Source of the DNA: Corallococcus interemptor
Lineage (GTDB): Bacteria; Myxococcota; Myxococcia; Myxococcales; Myxococcaceae
Assembly (NCBI RefSeq): GCF_003668875.1
Contig: NZ_RAWM01000013.1
Location: 1 to 64,000, forward strand
Reading direction: 5' to 3'
DNA: 64,000 nucleotides
The first letter of the stretch is position 1, and every line of letters starts with the position of its first letter. The position numbers were made by a program, and so were the translations under genes. The notes under the pieces are model-generated. The model was not told the origin of the DNA. It worked only from the letters and a program-made list of their open reading frames with translations, and made no database searches. Positions 10,372 through 21,217 of this stretch are shown piece after piece.

Positions 10372-10496
10372 GAGAGAGAGGATGCACCCTACCCATAACA
10401 TCCTCAAGCCAACGGCCGACCCAGCCGGCACACGGAGGCAGGAGGACAAGCCCGTGCAGTGCCGTCTGCCTTGAAGCCGGTGAAAACAAGCTTTGA

Positions 10497-10509
10497 TTGA
10501 ATTATTCAA
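10497..10509. promoter_or_regulatory. AT-rich palindrome in a divergent intergenic region
   Basis: TTGAAT-T-ATTCAA is a perfect 6-bp dyad in the 220-base gap between the minus-strand Uma2 remnant and the plus-strand Cache-like gene. It stands out in otherwise G+C-rich sequence and could be an operator or part of a promoter. No partner regulator can be named. Confidence 0.3.
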
Positions 10510-10591
10510 ATCACGCCTGCCTGGGTGACGGCGCGAGCTGTTCCGTGTCACACTTTTCTCAATCGTTCTCACGGCTCCTGGGGGCGCCTGG

Positions 10592-11143
10592 ATGTCCATG
10601 CATTGGCTGGGTTTGGCGCTGGCTGCCTGGGGGCAGCTGCCACCGGACGGCGTCGCGCAGCTCCGGAAGGTGGACGGCGTGATGCCCCACCTGCGGCGTC
10701 TGGCGGAAGACCCGGAGGTGGTGCGCGCCCTGCGCGCCCAGAACGCGCGCGGCACACCTCTCGCCACCATCCAGCAGCTGGACTCGGAGTGGATGGCCAC
10801 ACCGGCCCTCACGCCCCACAAGCAGCGCGTGCTGGACGGCCCGTGCACGGGCGCGCTCCTGCGCCTGCGGGAGACGCTGGGCCCGGCCCTGGCGGAGTCC
10901 TTCGCCATGGATGACCAGGGCGCGCTCGTCTGCGCCAGCCGGCGCACGTCCGACTACTGGCAGGGCGACGAGGACAAGTGGCGCCTCACCTACGCCCAGG
11001 GCCGCGGCGGCCCCGTGCTGAAGGAGGCCCCCTTCTTCGACGAGTCCACCCAGGCCTACGTCATCCAGGTGTCCCTCCCCGTCCGCGACGGCGCCCGCGT
11101 CATCGGAGCGCTCACCGTGGGCCTGTCCCTGCTCGACCTGTGA
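10592..11143 (+). CDS. secreted soluble Cache-like sensor protein
   Basis: 183 residues. A short hydrophobic N-terminus (SMHWLGLALAAWG) suggests export. The C-terminal half resembles a single Cache/PDC ligand-binding domain: AMDDQGALVCASRRTSDYW, a charged middle, then YVIQVSLPVRDGARVIGAL and a last strand GLSLLDL. No transmembrane anchor or signalling domain follows. The gene ends 26 bases before a chemoreceptor gene, so it may act as a ligand-binding partner of that receptor. This role is inferred from position. Confidence 0.6.
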   Translation: MSMHWLGLALAAWGQLPPDGVAQLRKVDGVMPHLRRLAEDPEVVRALRAQNARGTPLATIQQLDSEWMATPALTPHKQRVLDGPCTGALLRLRETLGPALAESFAMDDQGALVCASRRTSDYWQGDEDKWRLTYAQGRGGPVLKEAPFFDESTQAYVIQVSLPVRDGARVIGALTVGLSLLDL

Positions 11144-11169
11144 CAACCGTCCACCCGGGTTCCTCACGC

Positions 11170-13077
11170 ATGCGCCTGTTGTCCGGATTGAAGTTGCGCG
11201 GCCGCCTCACGCTGTGGATCTGCCTGCTGCTCGTCGCGGCGCTCGTCCCCGCCGTCGGCGCGGGGGTCCACGTCATCCGGCGCAACCTGGAGCAGCAGGT
11301 GCGCGGCGTCCTCCAGGTGGAGGCGGACGGCCTGCGGGACCTCATCGAAGCCTCGCTGCACGAGCGCGAAGCGAACGCCCGCGCGTGGACCGAGGACGCC
11401 ATCGTGCGCGGCGCGCTCCTCTTCGACACCTACGCCAAGAGCGACGCGGTGCTCACCTCGCTCAACGGCCGGCACACCAGCTTCGCGGGCCTGGTGCTCT
11501 TCACCCCCGACGGACGCGCCGTCTCCGTCAGCCAGCCCCAGCTGCGCCAGGCCTTCGCCGGACGCGAACAGGAGGTGCGCGCTTCCCTCTGGTTCCAGGC
11601 CGCGCTGGAGGACCGGCTGGACCCCGCCATCCTCACCGGCGCGCTCGCGAAGAAGGACCCGTTCCTGGACCGCCTCGTGATGCCCCTGGCCCTGCCCGTG
11701 CTCAGCCCCATCTCCGGCGCGCGCGTGGGCGTGCTGCTGGCCGCGTATGACTGGGGCCAGCTGGAGAAGGTCGTCACGGGCGCGCTCCAGCGGGCCCAGG
11801 ACCGGGGACAGAAGAGCTTCACCCTGGAGATCCTCACCCCGGACGGCCAGAGCCTCTTCAGCGCCCGCGCGGAGGGCACGCCGAACCTCTCCAATCCCGT
11901 GCGCGCCGAGGCCCACAAGGACGCCAACCACCGCTTCTCCGCGGGCCAGGACTGGCGCTTCGTGGCGGCGCTGGAGGAGACCGAGGCCTTCCTCCCCCTG
12001 GGGCGCTTCCTGCAACTGAGCCTGCTCGCGGGCGCCGCGCTCCTGGGGATCGCCGTCCTGGCCGCCTGGGCCCTGGCGCGCGGCGTGACGCGGCCCATCG
12101 CCACGCTGAGCGAGCTCGTCACCCGCGTGGTGCGCGAGGGCGACCTCACCCAGAAGGTGGAGGCCCACGGCCACCAGGACGAGGTGGGCGAATTGGCCTC
12201 CGCCTTCTCCCGGATGATGGACCACCTGCGCGAGTCCACCACCAGCCTCCAGCAGGCCACCCGCGTGCTGGGGCAGACCGTGGGCGAGCTCACCCAGGCC
12301 ACCGAGCAGCAGGAGCGCATCCTCACCCGGCAGGGCGCCGCCATCCAGGAGACGCAGGTCACCGCGAAGGAGATCCAGCAGACCTCGCAGCTGGCCGCGG
12401 AGCGCTCGCAGGCGGTGCTGGCGCTGGTGGCGCGGGCGCGCGAGGTGGGCGGCTCCGGCCAGACGGCGCTCGGCGCCAGCCTGGACGGCTTCGAACAGCT
12501 GCGCGACCACGGCACGCGCCTGGCGGAGGGCATCTCCTCCCTCCACGAGCGCACGCACCAGATTGGCGGCATCACCCAGACGGTGAAGGACCTGGCGGAC
12601 CAGTCCAACATGCTCGCGCTCAACGCGGCCATCGAAGCCGCGCGCTCCGGCGAGCACGGCAAGGGCTTTGGCGTGGTGGCGCGCGAAATCCGGAGCCTCG
12701 CGGACCAGTCCATCCAGGCCACCGACCGCGTGCGCGACATCCTGGACGCCATCCGCGGCGGCATCCGCGACACCGTGGCGCTGTCGGAAGAAGGCCAGCG
12801 CCACTCCGAGGCGGGCCTGGCGCAGGTGCGCGAAAGCGGTCAGAGCCTGCGCGCGCTGGCGGACATCATCCAGGACAACGCGTCCGCGGCCCAGCAGATC
12901 GCCGCCGCCGTCATCCAGCAGAACGCCGGCATCGCCCAGATCTTCATGGCCGTCACGGACCTGTCCCGGATGATGGACGACACGCTCCAGGCCATGCACG
13001 GCACGCAGCGGATGACGCTCGCGCTGCGCGGCGTGGCCGAGCGCATGGAGACCGTGGCGGGCGTCTGGCGCGTCTAG
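11170..13077 (+). CDS. methyl-accepting chemotaxis protein
   Basis: 635 residues. TM1 covers about residues 13-35, an extracytoplasmic sensor lies at 36-280, TM2 at about 281-302, then a HAMP domain (RGVTRPIATLSELVTRVV, EVGELASAFSRMMDHL). The cytoplasmic coiled-coil tip is near 474-510 with QSNMLALNAAIEAARSGEHG, where CheA and CheW dock. It should relay a ligand signal to a chemosensory kinase. The upstream neighbour encodes a soluble Cache-like protein 26 bases away, suggesting a two-piece receptor. No che genes are adjacent. Confidence 0.93.
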   Translation: MRLLSGLKLRGRLTLWICLLLVAALVPAVGAGVHVIRRNLEQQVRGVLQVEADGLRDLIEASLHEREANARAWTEDAIVRGALLFDTYAKSDAVLTSLNGRHTSFAGLVLFTPDGRAVSVSQPQLRQAFAGREQEVRASLWFQAALEDRLDPAILTGALAKKDPFLDRLVMPLALPVLSPISGARVGVLLAAYDWGQLEKVVTGALQRAQDRGQKSFTLEILTPDGQSLFSARAEGTPNLSNPVRAEAHKDANHRFSAGQDWRFVAALEETEAFLPLGRFLQLSLLAGAALLGIAVLAAWALARGVTRPIATLSELVTRVVREGDLTQKVEAHGHQDEVGELASAFSRMMDHLRESTTSLQQATRVLGQTVGELTQATEQQERILTRQGAAIQETQVTAKEIQQTSQLAAERSQAVLALVARAREVGGSGQTALGASLDGFEQLRDHGTRLAEGISSLHERTHQIGGITQTVKDLADQSNMLALNAAIEAARSGEHGKGFGVVAREIRSLADQSIQATDRVRDILDAIRGGIRDTVALSEEGQRHSEAGLAQVRESGQSLRALADIIQDNASAAQQIAAAVIQQNAGIAQIFMAVTDLSRMMDDTLQAMHGTQRMTLALRGVAERMETVAGVWRV

Positions 13078-13104
13078 CGGGACGCACCCGACGCCGGCCA
13101 CACG

Positions 13105-13464
13105 TCAGACGCGCTTCTCCCAGCGGGGCGAGTCGTCGTCCACCGGCGTGTTCGCCACCTTGGACACCCAGTCCAGCGTCCCCTGCAGCGGGGCGCGGCC
13201 GTAGGCCTTCGCCGGGATGAACGCCCAGAGCAGCAGGTAGAGCGCCGCGCTCATCCCCGCGGAGGCGAACAGCATCAGCACGAACGCCACCCGCACCAGC
13301 GAAACATCCACGTCCAGCTCGCGCGCCAGCGCCGAGCAGACGCCCAGCAGCGCCCGCCCCTCGCCCCGGTGCATCGGCACGGTGCGCTTGCGGCAGTGCG
13401 GGCAGCGCAGCGCCTCCCCGGACAGCTCCCTCGAACAGGCCCTGCAGCGTGTCGTGACGTCCAT
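13105..13464 (-). CDS. zinc-ribbon PspC-domain membrane protein
   Basis: 119 residues. The N-terminus has a zinc ribbon of two Cys pairs (CRAC and CPHC), followed by a PspC domain: GRALLGVCSALARELDVD, then VRVAFVLMLFASAGMSAALY and a second hydrophobic stretch LLLWAFIPAK. PspC domains occur in membrane-stress responses; with a zinc ribbon the role is unknown. It is convergent with the chemoreceptor gene. Minus-strand GAGAGG precedes ATG 13464. Confidence 0.8.
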   Translation of the reverse strand: MDVTTRCRACSRELSGEALRCPHCRKRTVPMHRGEGRALLGVCSALARELDVDVSLVRVAFVLMLFASAGMSAALYLLLWAFIPAKAYGRAPLQGTLDWVSKVANTPVDDDSPRWEKRV

Positions 13465-13621
13465 GAGGTGACCTCTCCGTCAGGCCCCCGCTTGGCACAT
13501 GGGGGTCTCATTCCTACCTACGGAAACCCGCGGGCCCGATTGCGCACTCCCCCCGGCGCTGTGATTCCGGGGGGTTGTGTCCCGCTGCGTCAGGCGATTT
13601 ACAGATTTAATCCAGAGGATG

Positions 13622-13652
13622 TTGACGGGCTTACAGGCAAGCGGCTTCTAAT
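13622..13652 (+). promoter_or_regulatory. candidate promoter of aceBA
   Basis: TTGACG at 13622-13627 and TCTAAT at 13647-13652 (five of six matches to TATAAT) are 19 bases apart, in the 273-base region before aceB. The spacer is long, so the call is tentative. Confidence 0.35.
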
Positions 13653-13737
13653 TGACCAAGGCTTCCCTTCCCTAGACGGGAGGGGCATCTTTCAGCCCGT
13701 TGAGCCGTTTTTACAACGCATCACGTCAGGAGCCGAC

Positions 13738-15360
<1,623 letters not shown>

Positions 15361-15422
15361 GCTCTTCCAACCGCTTCAACGACGTTCCTTCCACCCTTCA
15401 CTCAAGCCCGAGGAGTCCTGGC

Positions 15423-16709
<1,287 letters not shown>

Positions 16710-16743
16710 GCCCGGCGGATCATCCTGAAGGCTGAGCAGCGCT

Positions 16744-16792
16744 GAAGGCCGCGGCGTCCCAGGGGGAAATTCCCTGGGATTTCGCGGCCTTC
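16744..16792 (+). terminator. strong hairpin after aceA
   Basis: GAAGGCCGCG (16744-16753) pairs with CGCGGCCTTC (16783-16792), and inside it TCCCAGGG (16757-16764) pairs with CCCTGGGA (16772-16779). The stem is long and nearly perfect; a short T-containing tract follows. It lies 34 bases after the aceA stop. Confidence 0.75.
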
Positions 16793-16924
16793 GCTGTTTG
16801 TAGGGCGGAAGAGGCAACTTCCCCGGGCCCAGGGCGATAATGGGGAGAACGAACTTGAAGCCCCACGGGTACGCCTTCGGGTGTGCCTCTTCAGTCGACC
16901 GGGGCCTTTTTGACGGGAGCCGCC

Positions 16925-17338
16925 ATGAACCGCATCACGTCCCTCTCCGGTCCGCGGGTGCAGCCGGCCACGACGAACACCGCCTCCTCCGTGTCGGGCA
17001 GCCGCTTTGGCTCGCTCATGTCGGGCGCGGCCGCGCAGCCGAAGACGGGCGCGCAGCTGACGGGCGCGTCGGTGGTGTCGTCGGCGCTGGCGCAGATGGG
17101 GGCCACGCCGCACGGCTCACTCCTGGGCACCTACACCTCGGGCGCCACCTCCACGCCGGTGAACGTCACCGGGCAGCAGCCCCAGCAGCAGGCCGCGGCC
17201 TCGCAGACGGGCACGGGCGCGGAGCCCAAGAGCGAGGAGCTGCAGGCGATTGAAGACCTGGCCACCATGTCCGCGGTGTCCATGTCCCAGTCCATCCTGC
17301 ACATGGGCGGCATGAAGCTGGACCTGGAGCGCGAGTAG
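16925..17338 (+). CDS. hypothetical protein, Ser/Thr/Gln-rich
   Basis: 137 residues from ATG 16925, which has GGGAG at 16915-16919; an in-frame GTG at 16883 has no such site. The first 100 residues are rich in Ser, Thr, Gly, Ala and Gln (TGQQPQQQAAASQTG) and probably disordered; the last 40 form a likely amphipathic helix ending MGGMKLDLERE. No signal peptide, membrane segment or family is recognised. It stands between two hairpins and so is probably monocistronic. Confidence 0.65.
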   Translation: MNRITSLSGPRVQPATTNTASSVSGSRFGSLMSGAAAQPKTGAQLTGASVVSSALAQMGATPHGSLLGTYTSGATSTPVNVTGQQPQQQAAASQTGTGAEPKSEELQAIEDLATMSAVSMSQSILHMGGMKLDLERE

Positions 17339-17379
17339 TCCCCTCGCCCCAGGCCGTCTTCACAGCACTGACTTCATGA

Positions 17380-17408
17380 AGCCCTGGGGGAGACCTCAGG
17401 GCTTTTTC
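17380..17408 (+). terminator. intrinsic terminator
   Basis: AGCCCTG (17380-17386) pairs with CAGGGCT (17397-17403) over a 10-base loop, followed by a T-rich run. It ends the transcript of the small Ser/Thr-rich gene and overlaps the 3' end of the convergent minus-strand gene. Confidence 0.65.
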
Positions 17409-17641
17409 TTGTCGCTGTCGTCGCTGTACTGGTCGCGGATGCCGTCGTGCCGGTGCCGCGTGTCGTTCCAGGGCTGGTCCACGTCGGTGCGCTGGCCGCC
17501 GTTCTGCCCGGTGACGTCGTTGAGCTCCTCGGAGCGGCCCTCCGCGGGCACCGTGTCGCCGTGCTCTTCCGGGTCCTTCTGCTTGCTGGGATCCAGCGGG
17601 ATGCCGGCGCTCTTCTTGAGGTATTCGTCCTTGGGGTCCAT
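17396..17641 (-). CDS. small hydrophilic hypothetical protein
   Basis: 81 residues, almost entirely charged or polar (MDPKDEYLKKSAGIPLDPSK at the start, DSDKKKP at the end), with no hydrophobic core, so probably intrinsically disordered. Start ATG 17641 has GGGAGG upstream on the minus strand; a TTG nine codons earlier is less likely. No family recognised. Confidence 0.6.
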   Translation of the reverse strand: MDPKDEYLKKSAGIPLDPSKQKDPEEHGDTVPAEGRSEELNDVTGQNGGQRTDVDQPWNDTRHRHDGIRDQYSDDSDKKKP

Positions 17642-17722
17642 GCCGCCATTCCTCCCTTGAGCCCTCAAGGTGGTGACGGGGCGCCGTTCCGGGAGCGGCC
17701 GGGCGGCCGGGCGGCCCCCTCC

Positions 17723-18058
17723 TCAGTTGAGGTACTGGGGCTTCTTGGGAGCTGCCGGGGGCTGGGCCTTCATCATCTCCAGGCCCTGGCGGGTGAGGAT
17801 GAAGCGGACGACGCCGGAGCCGCGCTCGGTCTCGATTTCGGCCTCGAAGGCGGGCCCGGCGATGCCGCCCAGGGACACGTCCTTGCGCAGGTTGTTCACG
17901 CGGCCGGAGATGAGATCGCCGGCCACCTCGCGTGAGCCCTCGCCGCGCGAGTACAGCTCAAAGGCGGCCTCGTGCAGCGTCATGGCCAGCGCCGGGGTGA
18001 GGGGCTGGGAGCTGAAGAGCACGGAGATGAGGAGCCAATAGGGCGTCTGTTCAGCCAT
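17723..18058 (-). CDS. hypothetical protein
   Basis: 111 residues. The N-terminus YWLLISVLFSSQPLTPALAM is moderately hydrophobic; the rest alternates helix and strand (LHEAAFELYSRGEGSREVAG, AEIETERGSGVVRFILTRQG) and ends in a Pro-rich tail. It looks like a small folded domain but I recognise no family. The radical SAM gene at 18085-19371 lies just upstream on the same strand, 26 bases away. Confidence 0.6.
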   Translation of the reverse strand: MAEQTPYWLLISVLFSSQPLTPALAMTLHEAAFELYSRGEGSREVAGDLISGRVNNLRKDVSLGGIAGPAFEAEIETERGSGVVRFILTRQGLEMMKAQPPAAPKKPQYLN

Positions 18059-18084
18059 CGCGAGGGCCAGTGTAACGCCCGGCG

Positions 18085-19371
18085 CTAGCGGGCGCGCGGC
18101 TGTCTGCGCGCGGCGATGGCCTCCGCCAGCACGCCCTGCGCCCTCCAGTGGCCATACAGGCGGCCCTGGGACGCGAGGAAGTCCAGCCGCTGCCGGGTGC
18201 GCGCGTCCAGGCGGCCGGGGGCCGCGTCCCGGTACGGGGTGCCGGGCAGCGGCATGAAGGTATGGCCATGCACGCGGGCGCCCAGGTCGGACAGCCGCTG
18301 CATGAGGTCCAGCGTGGCCTCCACGTCCGAGGGCTCCTCCCCCGGCAGTCCCAGGATGAAGTCCACGTTGGGCACGAAGCCGCCCTCCACCGCGAGCCGC
18401 GCGGCGCGCACCACGGTCTCCACGTCGTGGCCGCGCCGGGTGGCCTGGAGGATGCGCTCGGAGCCGGACTGGCCGCCGATGATGAGGTTGTCGTTGGCCA
18501 CGTAGCGCTTGAGCAGGGCCAGGGCCTCCGGCGTGACGTGCTCCGGGCGCACCTCCGAGGGGAAGGTGCCGTAGAAGATGCGCCCGTCCGGGGCCGTGGC
18601 CTCCTTCACGGCGGCGAGCAGTTCTTCCACGGCGGCCAGGTTCACGGTCTCGTCGGCGGTGCCGTAGGACAGGGACGTGGGGGTGATGAAGCGCACGTCG
18701 CGCCGGCCCATGCGCAGCAGCTCACGGGCCCAGTGGGCGATGTTGGGGATGGTGCGGTGCCGGAAGCGCGCCTTGGACATGAAGGGCGTCTGGCAGAAGC
18801 GGCAGGCGTAGATGCAGCCTCGGGTGATCTCGATGGCGCCGTACTTCACGTGCTTCACGGCGAACGCGGGGAAGTCGTCCAGGCGCACGCCCTCGCCGTG
18901 GCCGTGCTGCACGAGCTTGCCGTCCTTGAGGTGCGCGGTGCCGTGCGTGGCGCGCGGGTCCTCGCCCTTGAGGACGCGGGCCAGGAGGGCGCGCAGGGTG
19001 TGCTCGCCCTCGCCCACGGCGACGAGGTCGAAGCCGGCCTGGAGGGTCTGGAGGGTTTCGGCGGTGGCGTGCACGCCGCCCGCGATGCAGAGGACGTCGC
19101 GGCCCTCCAGCCGTTCGCGGACCCAGGTCAGCTCCTCCACGGAGGGGCCGAAGCTGGCGGAGTAGAAGGACCACGCGGCGACGACGGTGTCGCCCGCGTC
19201 CACGCGTTGGCGCAGGGTGTCCAGCAGGGCCTCGCGGCTGCGAGGAAAGTGCAGCGAAACATCCGCGAGCGCGGGGTCCGCCTCCACGGCGCCGGCGAGC
19301 ACGGTGAAGGCGTACTTGCCGGGGTACTGGAAGCTCAGGACGAGCGAGACCTTGCGAGGCGTCTGCGACAT
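18085..19371 (-). CDS. B12-binding-type radical SAM protein
   Basis: 428 residues. The N-terminal ~150 residues look like a cobalamin-binding-type Rossmann domain (TVLAGAVEADPALADVSLHF, IAGGVHATAETLQTL, VAVGEGEHTLRALL). The radical SAM core carries CIYACRFC, the Cys-x3-Cys-x2-Cys ligand set for a 4Fe-4S cluster, followed by TPTSLSYG and FILGLPGEEPSD. The family resembles MJ_1487-type B12/radical SAM proteins of unknown substrate; this assignment is from memory. ATG 19371 begins the first conserved strand. The next gene downstream on the same strand is the hypothetical one at 17723-18058. Confidence 0.82.
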   Translation of the reverse strand: MSQTPRKVSLVLSFQYPGKYAFTVLAGAVEADPALADVSLHFPRSREALLDTLRQRVDAGDTVVAAWSFYSASFGPSVEELTWVRERLEGRDVLCIAGGVHATAETLQTLQAGFDLVAVGEGEHTLRALLARVLKGEDPRATHGTAHLKDGKLVQHGHGEGVRLDDFPAFAVKHVKYGAIEITRGCIYACRFCQTPFMSKARFRHRTIPNIAHWARELLRMGRRDVRFITPTSLSYGTADETVNLAAVEELLAAVKEATAPDGRIFYGTFPSEVRPEHVTPEALALLKRYVANDNLIIGGQSGSERILQATRRGHDVETVVRAARLAVEGGFVPNVDFILGLPGEEPSDVEATLDLMQRLSDLGARVHGHTFMPLPGTPYRDAAPGRLDARTRQRLDFLASQGRLYGHWRAQGVLAEAIAARRQPRAR

Positions 19372-19399
19372 GGCGTCCGGGGATGATGCCACAGCGAGG

Positions 19400-20317
19400 T
19401 CAGAGGAAGCGGCGCTCCCACTGGCGGACTTCGGCTTCAGTGAGGCCGCCCCAGGCCCCCTGGTGCGCGTAGAGCCACGGCTCCAGCAAGCGAGCCAGCT
19501 CGCGGTACGCAGGCAGTGTGTCACCGGCCTCCACGTCCCCGGCTTCAGGAACCGGGCCCAGGGACACCACTGCGCGGTCTGGAGACAGGGCTTCGACCTG
19601 CGTCGAAGGCGAGTGCAGCCGGGAGCGAAGTCCCTCCACGCCGCCCAGTTCGTTGAGCACGGGCGGGCCCAGGAAATTGAGCCACGTTGGCCCCCAGAGC
19701 CGCGTTCCCAGTTTCGTCGCCAGGGTCTCCAGTCCTGGCAGCAGAAGGCCAGGATGGCGGAACCCCTTCGCCTTCATGACCGGAGTGGTGGACTCCGCCC
19801 AGCCCCAGGCGTCGAAGGAGAGTCCCACGTAACCAGAGTGGAAGGGCAGCTCTCGTCCCAGTTCGAGGGCCAGCGCACGCACCCATTCCGGACCGGGATG
19901 CTCCAGGAACTCGATGGGGAGCCAGAACTCCGCGGCGAAGGTGCCATGCGGTGTGAGCTGGAAGAAGGGTTGTTGAGGCAACCCTCGGCCCCGGTACTTG
20001 AACCGGATCCCCGTCACGGAGTCGGGCTTCTCGCTCACTTCAATGCGCCCGGTCGCCGGGTGCATCACCGCCTCGGTCAGGAATGCATCAGCCTCTTCGG
20101 CCAGGGGACTCCAATCACCGTGGCGGTCCACGTACCACGCCAGGGAGCGGGGCTCGATGGCACGCCGGTAACGTTCCAGGGCACGGCAGAGCGGCAAGGC
20201 CAGTTCCTCGTGGGGTCCCCCCATGAAGAACGCGATGCTCACCGCCTCGCGCAGGACGACGATCGGCTCACCTTCGATGTCGAGGGTGACACGGCTCTCT
20301 GGATAGCTCGTGGCCAT
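19400..20317 (-). CDS. DUF3396-type immunity protein
   Basis: 305 residues, no signal peptide, so cytoplasmic. Features such as AVSIAFFMGGPHEELALPLC, AEFWLPIEFLEHPG, SGYVGLSFDAWGW and GPTWLNFLGPPVL match the DUF3396 (type VI immunity-like) family as I know it. It starts in the stop codon of the upstream lipoprotein toxin gene (TAATG, one base shared), so the two are translationally coupled. The inferred job is to neutralise that toxin in the producer and its kin. Confidence 0.75.
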   Translation of the reverse strand: MATSYPESRVTLDIEGEPIVVLREAVSIAFFMGGPHEELALPLCRALERYRRAIEPRSLAWYVDRHGDWSPLAEEADAFLTEAVMHPATGRIEVSEKPDSVTGIRFKYRGRGLPQQPFFQLTPHGTFAAEFWLPIEFLEHPGPEWVRALALELGRELPFHSGYVGLSFDAWGWAESTTPVMKAKGFRHPGLLLPGLETLATKLGTRLWGPTWLNFLGPPVLNELGGVEGLRSRLHSPSTQVEALSPDRAVVSLGPVPEAGDVEAGDTLPAYRELARLLEPWLYAHQGAWGGLTEAEVRQWERRFL

Positions 20318-21126
20318 TACTTGACTCCCAGGTTCGGAGACACGAGGCGAGGAGCGGTGTCCTTGCCAAGGAGCAGTGAGTAGACCTCGCCCTGCTCCTG
20401 CTTCGCGAACGGATGTCCTTCAGGGTAGGTCTCCCACCTGGGAGGGTTCGTCACGGGGCACGGGAACTTGAAGTCGTAGACCCGCTGCGCCTGGAGTGGG
20501 TTTCCCAAGGCGTGCAGCACCACATCCGGCGCGATGGTCCCTGTCAGCAGGAAGAACTGTCCGGCGGCCAGCCAGCGCGCCACCTCCTCCGGGTCCAACC
20601 ACCGCGTCCGGCCCGTCTGAGCATCCCGCAGGTAGCGCGGTTCCAGGCTGAACCGGCCCGCGTCCGTGGCGCCCAGCTGCTCCTGCACGCACGCCAGCGC
20701 GGCCTCGTGCTTCGCGTTCCCCAGCAGCACGCCCCGTTTGACCGTCCGTCCGTTCGAGTCCACGACCTTCTCCTCGCAGATCTCGCGGGTCGTCCGCCGG
20801 CCCGGCCCCAGCATCCGCTCGTTCACCTCGAAGTTCGCCCGCTTCGCGCACTCCACCAGCACGTGCTCCACGCGGGCCACCTCCGCCGCTTCCCACAGGC
20901 GCATCACCGCCGCGGCCTCGGCCGCTCGGGCCGCGGCTCGGGACAGCCACGGCAGGATGGCGTCCTGCCCCACCTGCGAGGCACACGCCGGATTGCGCAG
21001 ACACCCCGTCGTCGCGGAGTCCATCGTTATCTGGGAGTAGCTTCGTGGCGCTCGCACCTCCGGGCCCGCGCACGCGGTCCACAGCAGGAGGCCGCACAGC
21101 CACCACGCCAATCGGGGAGGAGTCAT
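20317..21126 (-). CDS. lipoprotein PD-(D/E)xK nuclease toxin, SitA-like
   Basis: 269 residues. The leader ends in LWTAC (Cys19), a lipobox. After a helical middle region the C-terminus shows APD at 199-201, then DFK at 218-220 in VYDFKFPCP; PD and DxK are the metal and catalytic motif of PD-(D/E)xK nucleases at normal spacing. A nuclease fold on a lipoprotein fits the SitA toxins of Myxococcus xanthus, which pass between cells by TraA/TraB outer-membrane exchange. The coupled downstream gene is a DUF3396-type immunity candidate. GAGGAGG precedes ATG 21126. An older alternative is a structural lipoprotein, but the motif pair argues against it. Confidence 0.7.
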   Translation of the reverse strand: MTPPRLAWWLCGLLLWTACAGPEVRAPRSYSQITMDSATTGCLRNPACASQVGQDAILPWLSRAAARAAEAAAVMRLWEAAEVARVEHVLVECAKRANFEVNERMLGPGRRTTREICEEKVVDSNGRTVKRGVLLGNAKHEAALACVQEQLGATDAGRFSLEPRYLRDAQTGRTRWLDPEEVARWLAAGQFFLLTGTIAPDVVLHALGNPLQAQRVYDFKFPCPVTNPPRWETYPEGHPFAKQEQGEVYSLLLGKDTAPRLVSPNLGVK

Positions 21127-21217
21127 CCCGCGCCTCCTCGCATGGAAGCGCGGACTCCTTCAACCCACCTCCCGCCCCGGACGCACCGGAGCGGGAGGGT
21201 CCTTCAGGGACGACGCT

